Assembly (NCBI GenBank): GCA_947385775.1
Contig: CANDMI010000021.1
Location: 1 to 49,936 of the forward strand
Length of the DNA: 49,936 nucleotides
Direction: 5' to 3'
From: an uncultured Eubacterium sp.
Lineage (GTDB): Bacteria; Bacillota; Clostridia; Lachnospirales; Lachnospiraceae
How positions within the stretch are numbered: position 1 is the stretch's first letter; every line of letters starts with the position of its first letter. This document shows positions 7,496 to 16,161 of the stretch, piece by piece. Made by a program: the position numbers and the translations under genes. The notes under the pieces are model-generated. The model was not told the origin of the DNA. It saw only the letters and a list, made by a program, of their open reading frames with translations, and did not search any database.

Positions 7496-10400
7496 GTGAG
7501 AAAGATAACGAAAAATTTCCTGATCGTAGGGACTGGCTTGGCTGCTGCCTATGGTGTTTTGAAGAAAGTCGCAAAAAAGAGGGCAGAAGACAAATCCATA
7601 GATAATGACAATCCATATGTGAAATCTGGCATTTACACAGGAAAATATGCAGATCGAAAAATTGGCGTGTATGAGGGGAAGGTCAAACCTGCATTAGACC
7701 AGATGCTTTCTTTTGGCGGGTTAATAATCCTTAGCCCACTTTATGCCGCAATAGCCCTGGCTATAAAAATGGATGATCCAGGCCCTGTGTTTTTTGCCCA
7801 AAAAAGGATAGGGAAGAATAAGGCATACTTCCTGTGCCATAAATTCAGAAGCATGCGTATGGATACGCCGCATGATATACCGACGCACCAACTTACGGAC
7901 CCGGATCAGTATATAACCCGTGTTGGCAGGATCCTGCGCAGGACATCGTTGGACGAGCTGCCACAGATATGGGATATATTCCGGGGCAGGATGAGCGTAA
8001 TCGGGCCTCGGCCTGCATTGTGGAACCAGGATGATCTGATAGCTGCAAGGGATAAATATGGAGCAAATGATGTAATGCCGGGGCTTACGGGCCTGGCGCA
8101 GATCAAAGGCCGAGATGAATTAGAAATTCCGGATAAGGCAAGGATTGATGGCGAATATGTGAGGAAACTGGGTTTCCTTATGGATGCCAAATGTTTCTTA
8201 GGAACGATCGTGGGCGTAGTTAAGCAAGACGGCGTGGTGGAAGGCGGGACAGGGAGTATCGGCAGTCCACATATGATCGAGCCTGTAAATTTGAAGGATG
8301 TGGGGTTTAAAGACTATGGATATAAGAAGAAATTCCATATAGATAAGGATGCCTTAAAGAAAGTTTTGATCGCTGGGGCAGAAAGTTATGTTGGAGAATC
8401 ATTTAAGAGCTACTGTGAAAGTCATTATCCTGGAATCATTTGTACGACGCTTGATATGAGGAATGAGAATTGGAAAGGGTTTGACTTTACAGGTTATGAT
8501 ACAGTATTCCATGTTGCGGGAATTGCGCATTCTGATGTTGGGAAAGCGGGTGTGACGGAGCAGGAAGCGTATTATAAGGTTAATACGGATCTTGCGATAG
8601 AGGTGGCAAGCGTTGCAAAAGCTGCTGGCGTAAAGCAGTTTATTTTTATGTCTTCCATGATGATCTATGGAGGGGCGAAGAAGATTGATGAACATACGAT
8701 GCCACGTCCTGCAAATTTTTATGGAAACAGCAAGTGGCTGGCGGATAAGGGGGTTCGCGAGTTGGATGACGCGGATTTTCATGTTGCGGCTCTTCGCGCG
8801 CCAATGATTTATGGGAAAGGAAGCAAAGGGAATTATCAAAAATTAATCAGCATTGCTAAAAAGGCCCCTGTATTTCCGAATGTGGATAATAAGCGTTCAA
8901 TGCTTTACATAGAAAACCTGTGTGAGTTTGTAGCGTTGCTGACGCTGTCAGGAGAAAGCGGCATATATTTTCCGCAGAATAAAGATTATTCTAACACATC
9001 CCATATGGTGCAGGCAATCGGGGATGTGGCCGGGAAAAAAGTTATAGAATCAAGGATATTGGGTTTGACAGCCAGGATGGCTATGAAAATGCCTGGCAGG
9101 ATTGGAATTCTTGCAAAAAAGGCGTTTGGGAGCAGTTGGTATGAGCACAAGATAAGTAAATATAAGGGTTTGGAGTATTGCAAAGTTTCACTGGAAGAAA
9201 GTATAGAACGGACAGGGGCAGGAAAAAGGAGCGGGGGCGATACAGAAACTAATATTACAAAGCGTGATCAAAGTTATAATAAAGAAAAGGCGCGAAAACA
9301 GCATATTCTAATAATCTCCCAATACTTCTACCCAGAGACGTTTCGTGTAAATGACATGGCTGTAGAATGGGTGAAAAGGGGGTATAAGGTTACAGTCCTT
9401 ACGGGGATGCCCAATTATCCAATGGGCAAATTTTATGAAGGGTATGATTACACCCATCGGCGCAAAGAGGTATGGAATGGCATAGATATCATCAGGATAC
9501 CTTTAATTCCCCGCGGAAATAGTAGGAATAAGCTTTTAAACGCTTTTGGAATGAGCGCAAATTATCTTTCCTTTATTGCATCGGGGTGGTTGTGGGTTAA
9601 GAGCGCGCAGGCAAAACAACTTAAGGCGGATCTTGTTTTCACAGTGGAAGTTTCTCCGATGACGCAGGCATTAATTGGGTGTTGGTATTCAGATCGTTAC
9701 CATGTGCCCAATTTTTTATATGTACAAGACCTATGGCCGGAAAATGTCCAGACAGTCACTGGGATAACGAACCCTGTAGTAATAAAACCAATTGAACGAA
9801 TGGTTGACTATATTTATAGGAATACGGATGAAATCTTTACCGCAAGCCCATCGTTCGTTCGGGAGATTGTAAGACGCGGAGTGAGTGAAAATAAGGTCCA
9901 CTATTGGCCTCAATATGCGGAAACGTTTTATCGGCCGGTGGGACGTTTTGAAGCAGTAGAAAAATTGAAAGAAAGAGGCTTATCGTCTCTAACAAAAAGA
10001 ATGAAAGAGGACATTTTTAATATTGCCTTTGCTGGGAATATTGGCACGGCACAGGGGTTGGATATATTGCCGAAAGTGGCGGAGAGGTTGAAGGTTGGAA
10101 AGCGGTTAGGAGTCCATAGCACGAGGACGGTCCGCTTTGTTATTGTTGGCGATGGACAATATCAGGAGCGGTTGGAACAGGAGATTGATGAAAGGAAAGT
10201 GCGAGATATGTTCATTTTCTTGCCCCGGCAGCCATCAGAGGTCATACCGGAATTATTAGCGCTTTGCGATATTGCATTTCTTTCATTTAGTGCAGATAAA
10301 CTGTGGGAGATGACCATACCGGCGAAGCTGCAATCCTATATGGCATGTGGGATGCCGATTTTAGCCGTGGCTAGCGGAGAGACGGAACGGGTAGTTAACG

Positions 10401-10621
10401 AGGCACAGTGTGGAGTGTGTTGCCCTATAGGAGACAGCAGCGCCCTTGCTACAGCGATTGAAAAGCTGATGGAATTAGATTTGGATAAAATGGGTCGAAA
10501 CAGCAGGAATTATGCTGAGAAACATTTTAAGAAAGATACTCTTATGGACGAAATGCATGGCTGGTTTTATAAGAAGTGTGTATCATGCTTTAAGTTGGCA
10601 GATGGAGAAAGTGTAATTTGA
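7496..10621 (+). CDS. Fused phosphoglycosyl transferase, SDR and glycosyltransferase
   Basis: One 1041-residue chain holds three domains. Residues about 6-250 form a monotopic phosphoglycosyl transferase: N-terminal hydrophobic helix, re-entrant helix near 70-92, HKFRSM (115-120), the catalytic Asp153-Glu154 in TSLDELPQIWD, and SVIGPRP (167-173). This type transfers a sugar phosphate to undecaprenyl phosphate at the inner membrane. Residues about 288-570 form an SDR with GAESYVG (294-300), SSMMIYG and Tyr409-xxx-Lys413, as in NAD-dependent sugar epimerases/reductases. Residues about 602-1035 form a GT-B glycosyltransferase of WbuB type (LIISQYFYPETFRVNDMA, VQDLWPENV, IPAKLQSYMACGMPILAV). The start is GTG 7496 with a weak upstream GGGGATAGG. 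No stop or frame change occurs between domains. The three steps would prime, modify and extend the lipid-linked glycan. Confidence 0.88.
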   Translation: MRKITKNFLIVGTGLAAAYGVLKKVAKKRAEDKSIDNDNPYVKSGIYTGKYADRKIGVYEGKVKPALDQMLSFGGLIILSPLYAAIALAIKMDDPGPVFFAQKRIGKNKAYFLCHKFRSMRMDTPHDIPTHQLTDPDQYITRVGRILRRTSLDELPQIWDIFRGRMSVIGPRPALWNQDDLIAARDKYGANDVMPGLTGLAQIKGRDELEIPDKARIDGEYVRKLGFLMDAKCFLGTIVGVVKQDGVVEGGTGSIGSPHMIEPVNLKDVGFKDYGYKKKFHIDKDALKKVLIAGAESYVGESFKSYCESHYPGIICTTLDMRNENWKGFDFTGYDTVFHVAGIAHSDVGKAGVTEQEAYYKVNTDLAIEVASVAKAAGVKQFIFMSSMMIYGGAKKIDEHTMPRPANFYGNSKWLADKGVRELDDADFHVAALRAPMIYGKGSKGNYQKLISIAKKAPVFPNVDNKRSMLYIENLCEFVALLTLSGESGIYFPQNKDYSNTSHMVQAIGDVAGKKVIESRILGLTARMAMKMPGRIGILAKKAFGSSWYEHKISKYKGLEYCKVSLEESIERTGAGKRSGGDTETNITKRDQSYNKEKARKQHILIISQYFYPETFRVNDMAVEWVKRGYKVTVLTGMPNYPMGKFYEGYDYTHRRKEVWNGIDIIRIPLIPRGNSRNKLLNAFGMSANYLSFIASGWLWVKSAQAKQLKADLVFTVEVSPMTQALIGCWYSDRYHVPNFLYVQDLWPENVQTVTGITNPVVIKPIERMVDYIYRNTDEIFTASPSFVREIVRRGVSENKVHYWPQYAETFYRPVGRFEAVEKLKERGLSSLTKRMKEDIFNIAFAGNIGTAQGLDILPKVAERLKVGKRLGVHSTRTVRFVIVGDGQYQERLEQEIDERKVRDMFIFLPRQPSEVIPELLALCDIAFLSFSADKLWEMTIPAKLQSYMACGMPILAVASGETERVVNEAQCGVCCPIGDSSALATAIEKLMELDLDKMGRNSRNYAEKHFKKDTLMDEMHGWFYKKCVSCFKLADGESVI

Positions 10622-12306
10622 AAGTGTTAATGATAAATGTAGTCTGTGGAATAAAATCCACAGGCAGAATATGTACGGATTTAGCAGACGGACTAGCAAA
10701 ACAGGGGCATAAAGTCAAGATTGCATATGGACGTGAAGTTGTGCCAAAGCAGTATAAAAAATATGCCATAAGAATAGGAAATGATATGGATGTAGATATC
10801 CATGCGGGACTTGCCCGCATTACGGATTCGTCCGGCTTCCACAGTAAATTTTATACAAAACAGTTTATTAAATGGGTAAAAAACTTTGATCCGGATGTAA
10901 TTCATTTGCACAATATCCACGGGTACTATATCAATGTTGAAATGTTGTTTGAATATTTGAGGGCCTGTGGCAAGCGAATCATATGGACGTTACATGATTG
11001 CTGGAGTTTTACTGGACATTCTGTATTCTGTGATGCGATCGATTGCAGAAAATGGCAGACGGGGTGTAAGCATTGCCCGCAAAAGCTTGAGTATCCAAGG
11101 AGTTTCTTAGATAGGAGCGCAAGGAACTGGAAAAAGAAAAGTAAAATTTTTACAAACATCCCAAATCTTTTGATTGTTACCCCGTCGCATTGGCTGGCAG
11201 GATTAGTTAAGAAATCATACTTAAAGAATTATACTGTGACCACTATTTATAATGGCATTGATACCTCATGTTTTTATCCATTAGAAAATGATTTTAGAAA
11301 ATATTATCATTTAGAAGATAAGTTTATTATTCTTGCGGTTGCCAGTACATGGAATGAGAAGAAGGGGTTTAATGATTATGTTAAGCTTGCAGGAATGCTG
11401 GATGAACGGTATAAGATCATTATGGTTGGCCTTACCAAAAGGCAAATAAAAGATTTACCTGATTTAATGTTTGGACTGGAACGAACTGCAAGTACAAAGG
11501 AACTGGCAGCGATGTACAGCGCGTCAGATGTATTCCTTAATCTGACGTATGTTGATACATATCCAACAGTGAATTTGGAAGCTGCCGCTTGCGGGGGAAA
11601 GGTGGTCACTTATAAAACTGGCGGAAGTCCAGAGGGGGTTGAGGATGTTATCGTAGTTGAAAAGGGTAATCTGAATGCAGTGCTTGACGTATTGAAACAA
11701 CTTTTCAAACAGAGGGATTCTTCAAAAATAATTAGGAAACAAAATAGAAGTTTAATAAAAGATCATAAAGATATGGTAATAGAATACAATGCCAAATATC
11801 AAATGGGGGGGTATTTTTCAACCAAGAGTAAAAAACAACTGTTAGGAAAGCGAATTGTGCTTGCAGTATCATCTCTTTGGGAGAAACGAAAGGGGTTTAG
11901 GGATGTTATAGAGATTGCTGGGAGATTGTCTGATGATTTTCAGGTTGTGGTGATCGGTATTGACGATAGACAAAAGCGCTTATTGCCTAATAATGTGATA
12001 GCGATAGATCGGACAAATGACATTGAGGAATTAAGAACATGGTATGCACTAGCAGATGTGTTCATAAATCCAACTTATGAAGATAATTATCCAACAACTA
12101 ATTTAGAAGCTATAGCATGTGAAACGCCTGTAATCACTTATGATACAGGAGGGAGCGCAGAGAGTGCAAGAATGTTTGGGAGTGTTGTGAAAAAAGGAGA
12201 TTATGCTGAGATGATAAATGCAATTAAAGTAAAGATAAAAACCAATAAAACGTTAAAAATTGATTTTTCAGAAATCATAGACAGATATTTTGATATTTAT
12301 CAATAA
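10618..12306 (+). CDS. GT4-family glycosyltransferase with duplicated C-terminal lobe
   Basis: The 562-residue protein starts at TTG 10618, overlapping the previous stop by four bases (TTGA), so translation is coupled. The N-terminal half is a GT-B acceptor lobe with HLHNIHGYYINVEMLF and TLHDCWSFTGHSVFCD, a Cys-rich segment typical of WcaC/colanic-type transferases. The nucleotide-sugar lobe then occurs twice: ILAVASTWNEKKGF to YPTVNLEAAACGGKVVTY, and again VLAVSSLWEKRKGF to YPTTNLEAIACETPVITY. The repeat begins near residue 413. Both copies keep the donor-binding NLEA glutamate. Ordinary relatives have one such lobe and about 400 residues. Donor and acceptor are unknown. Confidence 0.82.
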   Translation: MKVLMINVVCGIKSTGRICTDLADGLAKQGHKVKIAYGREVVPKQYKKYAIRIGNDMDVDIHAGLARITDSSGFHSKFYTKQFIKWVKNFDPDVIHLHNIHGYYINVEMLFEYLRACGKRIIWTLHDCWSFTGHSVFCDAIDCRKWQTGCKHCPQKLEYPRSFLDRSARNWKKKSKIFTNIPNLLIVTPSHWLAGLVKKSYLKNYTVTTIYNGIDTSCFYPLENDFRKYYHLEDKFIILAVASTWNEKKGFNDYVKLAGMLDERYKIIMVGLTKRQIKDLPDLMFGLERTASTKELAAMYSASDVFLNLTYVDTYPTVNLEAAACGGKVVTYKTGGSPEGVEDVIVVEKGNLNAVLDVLKQLFKQRDSSKIIRKQNRSLIKDHKDMVIEYNAKYQMGGYFSTKSKKQLLGKRIVLAVSSLWEKRKGFRDVIEIAGRLSDDFQVVVIGIDDRQKRLLPNNVIAIDRTNDIEELRTWYALADVFINPTYEDNYPTTNLEAIACETPVITYDTGGSAESARMFGSVVKKGDYAEMINAIKVKIKTNKTLKIDFSEIIDRYFDIYQ

Positions 12307-12396
12307 AAAATAGGCACGATTGAATTACATCTGGTAATTGAATAGGAGCGCGTGTTATTAATAAAATTTATTAGTATTGGAGGGAAAGTTTTTTCA

Positions 12397-13800
12397 ATGA
12401 AGGTGGTTTTAAATAAAAAGAATAGGCATCTTTTTATTTTGTATATAATGTTCTTTTTGATTGTATATGACGCATTTTCTAGCAATATTGGATTTAGAGA
12501 AGTAAAATCTGCATGTGTTATTACTTTTTTCCTTAACGGAATGATTTGGTCTTACAATTTACTGTTGAGTTTACGAAAACATCCGTTTTCAATAGAAACT
12601 ATGCTGTGGTATTTTATGTTTTTCTTTATGTTTATTGTTGGAATAACACAATATTTTAGAAACTTATATCCTTGGGATTCTGTATTAAATGATAAAATTA
12701 TTTTGGAAACAAATGCAGTATTATTATTATTTACAGCTTCCGTTTTATTGGGAAAATATTTCTGTAGGAGTTTTAAGTCAAAGATTGTGAGAACAGTAAG
12801 CGATACTCGGATAAGCCAACTTTATAAAATTTTACCGATTCTTACTGTAATAAATTTTATCTCAGTTATTTTATTAGTGTATATTAATGGCAATTTTACG
12901 AATCTTATGTCGCGTGAGACTAGAAAAGTAGCCGCTTATTCAAGTATAGGAACAGTGTCTATGATTATTGAAAATATGTTACAGGCGGTTTCTTATTTTG
13001 CTGTGTCAATTTCTATAATCAAGTGGAAAAACGGGAAAGCCAAAACGGACTTGATAATACTGGCGTTAAACGCATTGTTCGTATTAGTTGGTTATTTTCC
13101 GATAGGACTGCCACGCTATGCAACAGCTGTAATTTATTTGGGGCTTATGCTGACTTTTTCTGATATTTTAAAAAGAAAAAATGCAAGATATTTTATGTTG
13201 CTTTTTGTCATATCATTTTGTTTTATTTTTCAGATATTGGGGCAGTGGAGACATACAAATTTTTCTTCATTGTCGATATATGAAGCTTTGAAGTCTATAG
13301 CAGACGAATTTTCTAATATGTGGTTGCAGGGAGATTATGATGCATATGCAATGGTAGGCAATTCACTTAAATACATAAAAGAAAATAGTATGGGTGTTGG
13401 AAAATATTTTCTTAGCATTATATTATTTTTCATACCGAGATCTTTGTGGAAAACAAAAGCGCTCGCAGGTTCTGTAGATATCGCAAAAGCTGAACATTTA
13501 AGTTTTTCAAATATTTCATTGCCTTTTCCAGCGCTTGGAATTATGGATTTGGGGATTATGGGTGTTGTTTTTATAGGCGTTTTAGTTGGATATATTATAA
13601 GGATAGTTGATAAAAAATTTTGGAGTGGACAAGTGGATATGAATGTCTCTTTAACGAAAAGTTGGGAATTATTGTATCCAGTTGTTGTTATTTTTTTCTT
13701 TTTTATGGCTAGGGGGGATATGTTATATACATATCCATATTTTTTTTCTTATCTAGCAGTTTGGTTTTTCATTTCTTGCTTTGTAAGATTTACACGTTAA
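12397..13800 (+). CDS. Wzy-like oligosaccharide repeat-unit polymerase
   Basis: The product is about 467 residues, almost entirely hydrophobic with roughly eleven or twelve predicted membrane spans separated by short basic loops, and one longer soluble loop near the middle-to-late part. Examples are LFILYIMFFLIVYDAF near the N terminus and YPVVVIFFFFMARGDMLY near the C terminus. Size, topology and position among glycosyltransferases fit a Wzy polymerase, which joins repeat units on the outer face of the membrane. ATG 12397 is favoured (GGAGGG/GGAAAG upstream); GTG 12352 would add 15 residues but its AGGAG is only 3 nt away. The gene is clearly more AT-rich than the sugar-nucleotide genes, as is usual for Wzy. 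No signature residue proves the activity. Confidence 0.7.
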   Translation: MKVVLNKKNRHLFILYIMFFLIVYDAFSSNIGFREVKSACVITFFLNGMIWSYNLLLSLRKHPFSIETMLWYFMFFFMFIVGITQYFRNLYPWDSVLNDKIILETNAVLLLFTASVLLGKYFCRSFKSKIVRTVSDTRISQLYKILPILTVINFISVILLVYINGNFTNLMSRETRKVAAYSSIGTVSMIIENMLQAVSYFAVSISIIKWKNGKAKTDLIILALNALFVLVGYFPIGLPRYATAVIYLGLMLTFSDILKRKNARYFMLLFVISFCFIFQILGQWRHTNFSSLSIYEALKSIADEFSNMWLQGDYDAYAMVGNSLKYIKENSMGVGKYFLSIILFFIPRSLWKTKALAGSVDIAKAEHLSFSNISLPFPALGIMDLGIMGVVFIGVLVGYIIRIVDKKFWSGQVDMNVSLTKSWELLYPVVVIFFFFMARGDMLYTYPYFFSYLAVWFFISCFVRFTR

Positions 13801-13912
13801 AAATAAGCCTTTTGTTGTCTTTTTGGTATGGTGTATAAAAGTACAGTGGATTTGAAAAGGAACATTAAAAAAGGAATAAGCGGATTCGGAAGGGATATTA
13901 AAAAGCAATAAA

Positions 13913-15001
13913 ATGATAAGGGTATTATATGTAAGCGGGGGAATATTGAATAACGGTGGGATAACAGCTTATATGCTTAATTACTATCGATATTTTGATC
14001 GCAGCAAGGTTCAGATTGATTTTGTTGAGCATGGGGGAATAGGGCCTTTTGATGATGAAATTCGTTCATTGGGTGGAAGGGTTTTTCATGTTCCTACAAA
14101 AAGAGAAAATTTAATAAAAAATAGATTTAGTTTAATGCATACTTTAAAAAATTATAAGATTGTACATTCGCATATGGACGGTATGAATGGCTACATTCTT
14201 GAAATAGCAAAAAAAGTTGGCGTTCCAATTCGAATATCTCACAGCCATAATACGGAACACCTTACAAATAGCAAATTAAAGATATTAATTCATGAACATT
14301 ACAGAAAATTAATTCCAAAAGTGGCAACGGATTTGTGGAGCTGTTCTAACGAAGCAGGAAAGTGGTTGTATGGAAATAATGAATTTATGATTGTTCCGAA
14401 TGCCATTGAAGTAGAACGATACGCTTTTGATCATGAGATCAGAAAAGAATTGCGTAGGAAATATAAATGCGATGATTCGTATGTAATTGGATGTGTAGGA
14501 AGACTTGATTATCAGAAAAACCATATATTTTTACTCGATATTTTTGCTAGGGCAAAATCGGAAGCCGATACTTCAATAAAACTTGTGCTTATAGGAGATG
14601 GGGATAGACGAAATGATATTGAAGAAAAGATACGGTCGTTAGGCCTAGAAAGAGATGTCATAATGGTTGGAAATATTTCAAATGTGAATGAATATTTGAA
14701 TATGTTGGATATATTTGTTATGCCATCTTATTTTGAGGGCTTTGGCATTGCGGCTTTAGAAGCGCAAGCTAATGGATTAAGGTGTATATGTTCAACAGGG
14801 GTTCCAACAGAAGTAAATATAAGTGACCAGATAGATTTTATAGAGTTAAGCAATAAGAAGAGATGGATAAGCGCGTTAATAAATAGAAAGATCCGGGATG
14901 AGGGAAGTTTTGGAAAGTTGGTTCATAGTAAATATAATATCAAACAATCAGCTGCCAAATTGCAACAATTATATATGGAACGTGAGGCTGTAGTAAAATG
15001 A
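13913..15001 (+). CDS. GT4-family glycosyltransferase (EpsF-like)
   Basis: The protein of 362 residues has a GT-B fold pattern: VLYVSGGILNNGGITAYMLN at the N terminus, HSHMDGMNGY in the acceptor lobe, VIGCVGRLDYQKNH at the start of the donor lobe, and SYFEGFGIAALEAQANG, the E-x7-E motif that binds the nucleotide-sugar. It resembles retaining transferases of EpsF/CapM type in Firmicute capsule loci. Its 3' end overlaps the next start by four bases (ATGA). AT-rich like its neighbours. Sugar specificity cannot be read from sequence. Confidence 0.82.
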   Translation: MIRVLYVSGGILNNGGITAYMLNYYRYFDRSKVQIDFVEHGGIGPFDDEIRSLGGRVFHVPTKRENLIKNRFSLMHTLKNYKIVHSHMDGMNGYILEIAKKVGVPIRISHSHNTEHLTNSKLKILIHEHYRKLIPKVATDLWSCSNEAGKWLYGNNEFMIVPNAIEVERYAFDHEIRKELRRKYKCDDSYVIGCVGRLDYQKNHIFLLDIFARAKSEADTSIKLVLIGDGDRRNDIEEKIRSLGLERDVIMVGNISNVNEYLNMLDIFVMPSYFEGFGIAALEAQANGLRCICSTGVPTEVNISDQIDFIELSNKKRWISALINRKIRDEGSFGKLVHSKYNIKQSAAKLQQLYMEREAVVK

Positions 15002-16098
15002 AAGTTCTTTTTATCACAAATATACCATCACCTTATCGGATAGATTTCTTTAATGAATTTGGGAAGTATGTTGACTTGACAGTTATATTTGAGGCAAGAA
15101 GGGTTTCAGAAATAGCATTTAATTGGAATGATGCAGAAGCTCAATTCAGATCAATCTATTTAAAGGAAGGTAATATAACGGAACGCAAAGTTAATTGGAG
15201 AATATTAAAATATATTAAAAGAAAAGAATACGAGTATATCTTTGTGACTAATTATGGATATATCACAGAAATAGCTGCAATACTTTATATGATTCTAAAA
15301 AAAATTCCGTACGTGTTGGAGGTAGATGGGATGGTTTCCAGGTCGGATGGGAAACTAAAACATGCTTTGAAAAATATGATTATTTCGAAAGCAAAAAACA
15401 TTTTTAGTCCAAGTCGGCAAAGTGATAAAGTACTAATGGAATATGGAGCAAAAAAAGATGTTATATTGCGGTATCCTTTTTCATCACTTCATAGGGAAGA
15501 TATTTTATGTCGTCCGATAAACAGGAGTAAGAAACAAATACTGCGTAGAGAACTTGAGATTGATTGTAAATGGATGGTTTTATTTGTAGGACAATTTATA
15601 AGGAGAAAAGGAATTGATATCTTATTAAATGCAGTCAATAAATTAGACAATAATTGTGAACTGCATATGATTGGAGGAGATTATGATAGTTTATTATTGA
15701 AAGAAATGGGAGAACAATGTGGAGCAAAAGTCTGTTTTCATAGTTTTATGACAAAAAAGAAACTGGAGAAGTATTATATGGCAGCAGATATTTTTGTCTT
15801 GCCTACACGGGAGGATGTTTGGGGATTAGTGATAAATGAGGCAATGGCAAAAGGGTTGCCAATTGTTACAACGACGCAATGCGGTTCTGGACAGGAATTG
15901 GTAGATAAAAACGGATTGTTAATTGAGGGTGAAGATCCAGACCGTTTTGCAGATGCGATCAATAAAATGTTGAGCGATCATAACGCGCTGGAAACAATGT
16001 CCAGAGAGTCTATTATTCGAATTGCCAACTACACGATAGAAGAATCTGCAATAGTACATAAAAATTATTTATTATATGATAGCGTAGTTTTAAATTGA
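14998..16098 (+). CDS. GT4-family glycosyltransferase
   Basis: The 366-residue protein opens MKVLFITNIPSPYRIDFFNE, typical of a GT-B family with an NIPSPYR motif. The donor lobe has LFVGQFIRRKGIDILLNA and LPTREDVWGLVINEAMAKGL, containing the E-x7-E pair. The start codon overlaps the previous stop (ATGA), showing tight coupling. It is likely inner-membrane associated on the cytoplasmic side and adds one residue of the repeat unit. A 63-bp gap follows before the ABC transporter gene. Confidence 0.82.
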   Translation: MKVLFITNIPSPYRIDFFNEFGKYVDLTVIFEARRVSEIAFNWNDAEAQFRSIYLKEGNITERKVNWRILKYIKRKEYEYIFVTNYGYITEIAAILYMILKKIPYVLEVDGMVSRSDGKLKHALKNMIISKAKNIFSPSRQSDKVLMEYGAKKDVILRYPFSSLHREDILCRPINRSKKQILRRELEIDCKWMVLFVGQFIRRKGIDILLNAVNKLDNNCELHMIGGDYDSLLLKEMGEQCGAKVCFHSFMTKKKLEKYYMAADIFVLPTREDVWGLVINEAMAKGLPIVTTTQCGSGQELVDKNGLLIEGEDPDRFADAINKMLSDHNALETMSRESIIRIANYTIEESAIVHKNYLLYDSVVLN

Positions 16099-16161
16099 TA
16101 AAAGAAAAAGTAGATGATTTTATTTATGGGGAAATGGATATGCAATGCTGTGAAAAGATAA

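Noticed and set aside
13828-13911. A 27-codon basic peptide frame just before the 13913 glycosyltransferase
   Set aside because: No ribosome binding site and no recognisable pattern; probably leftover sequence between genes.
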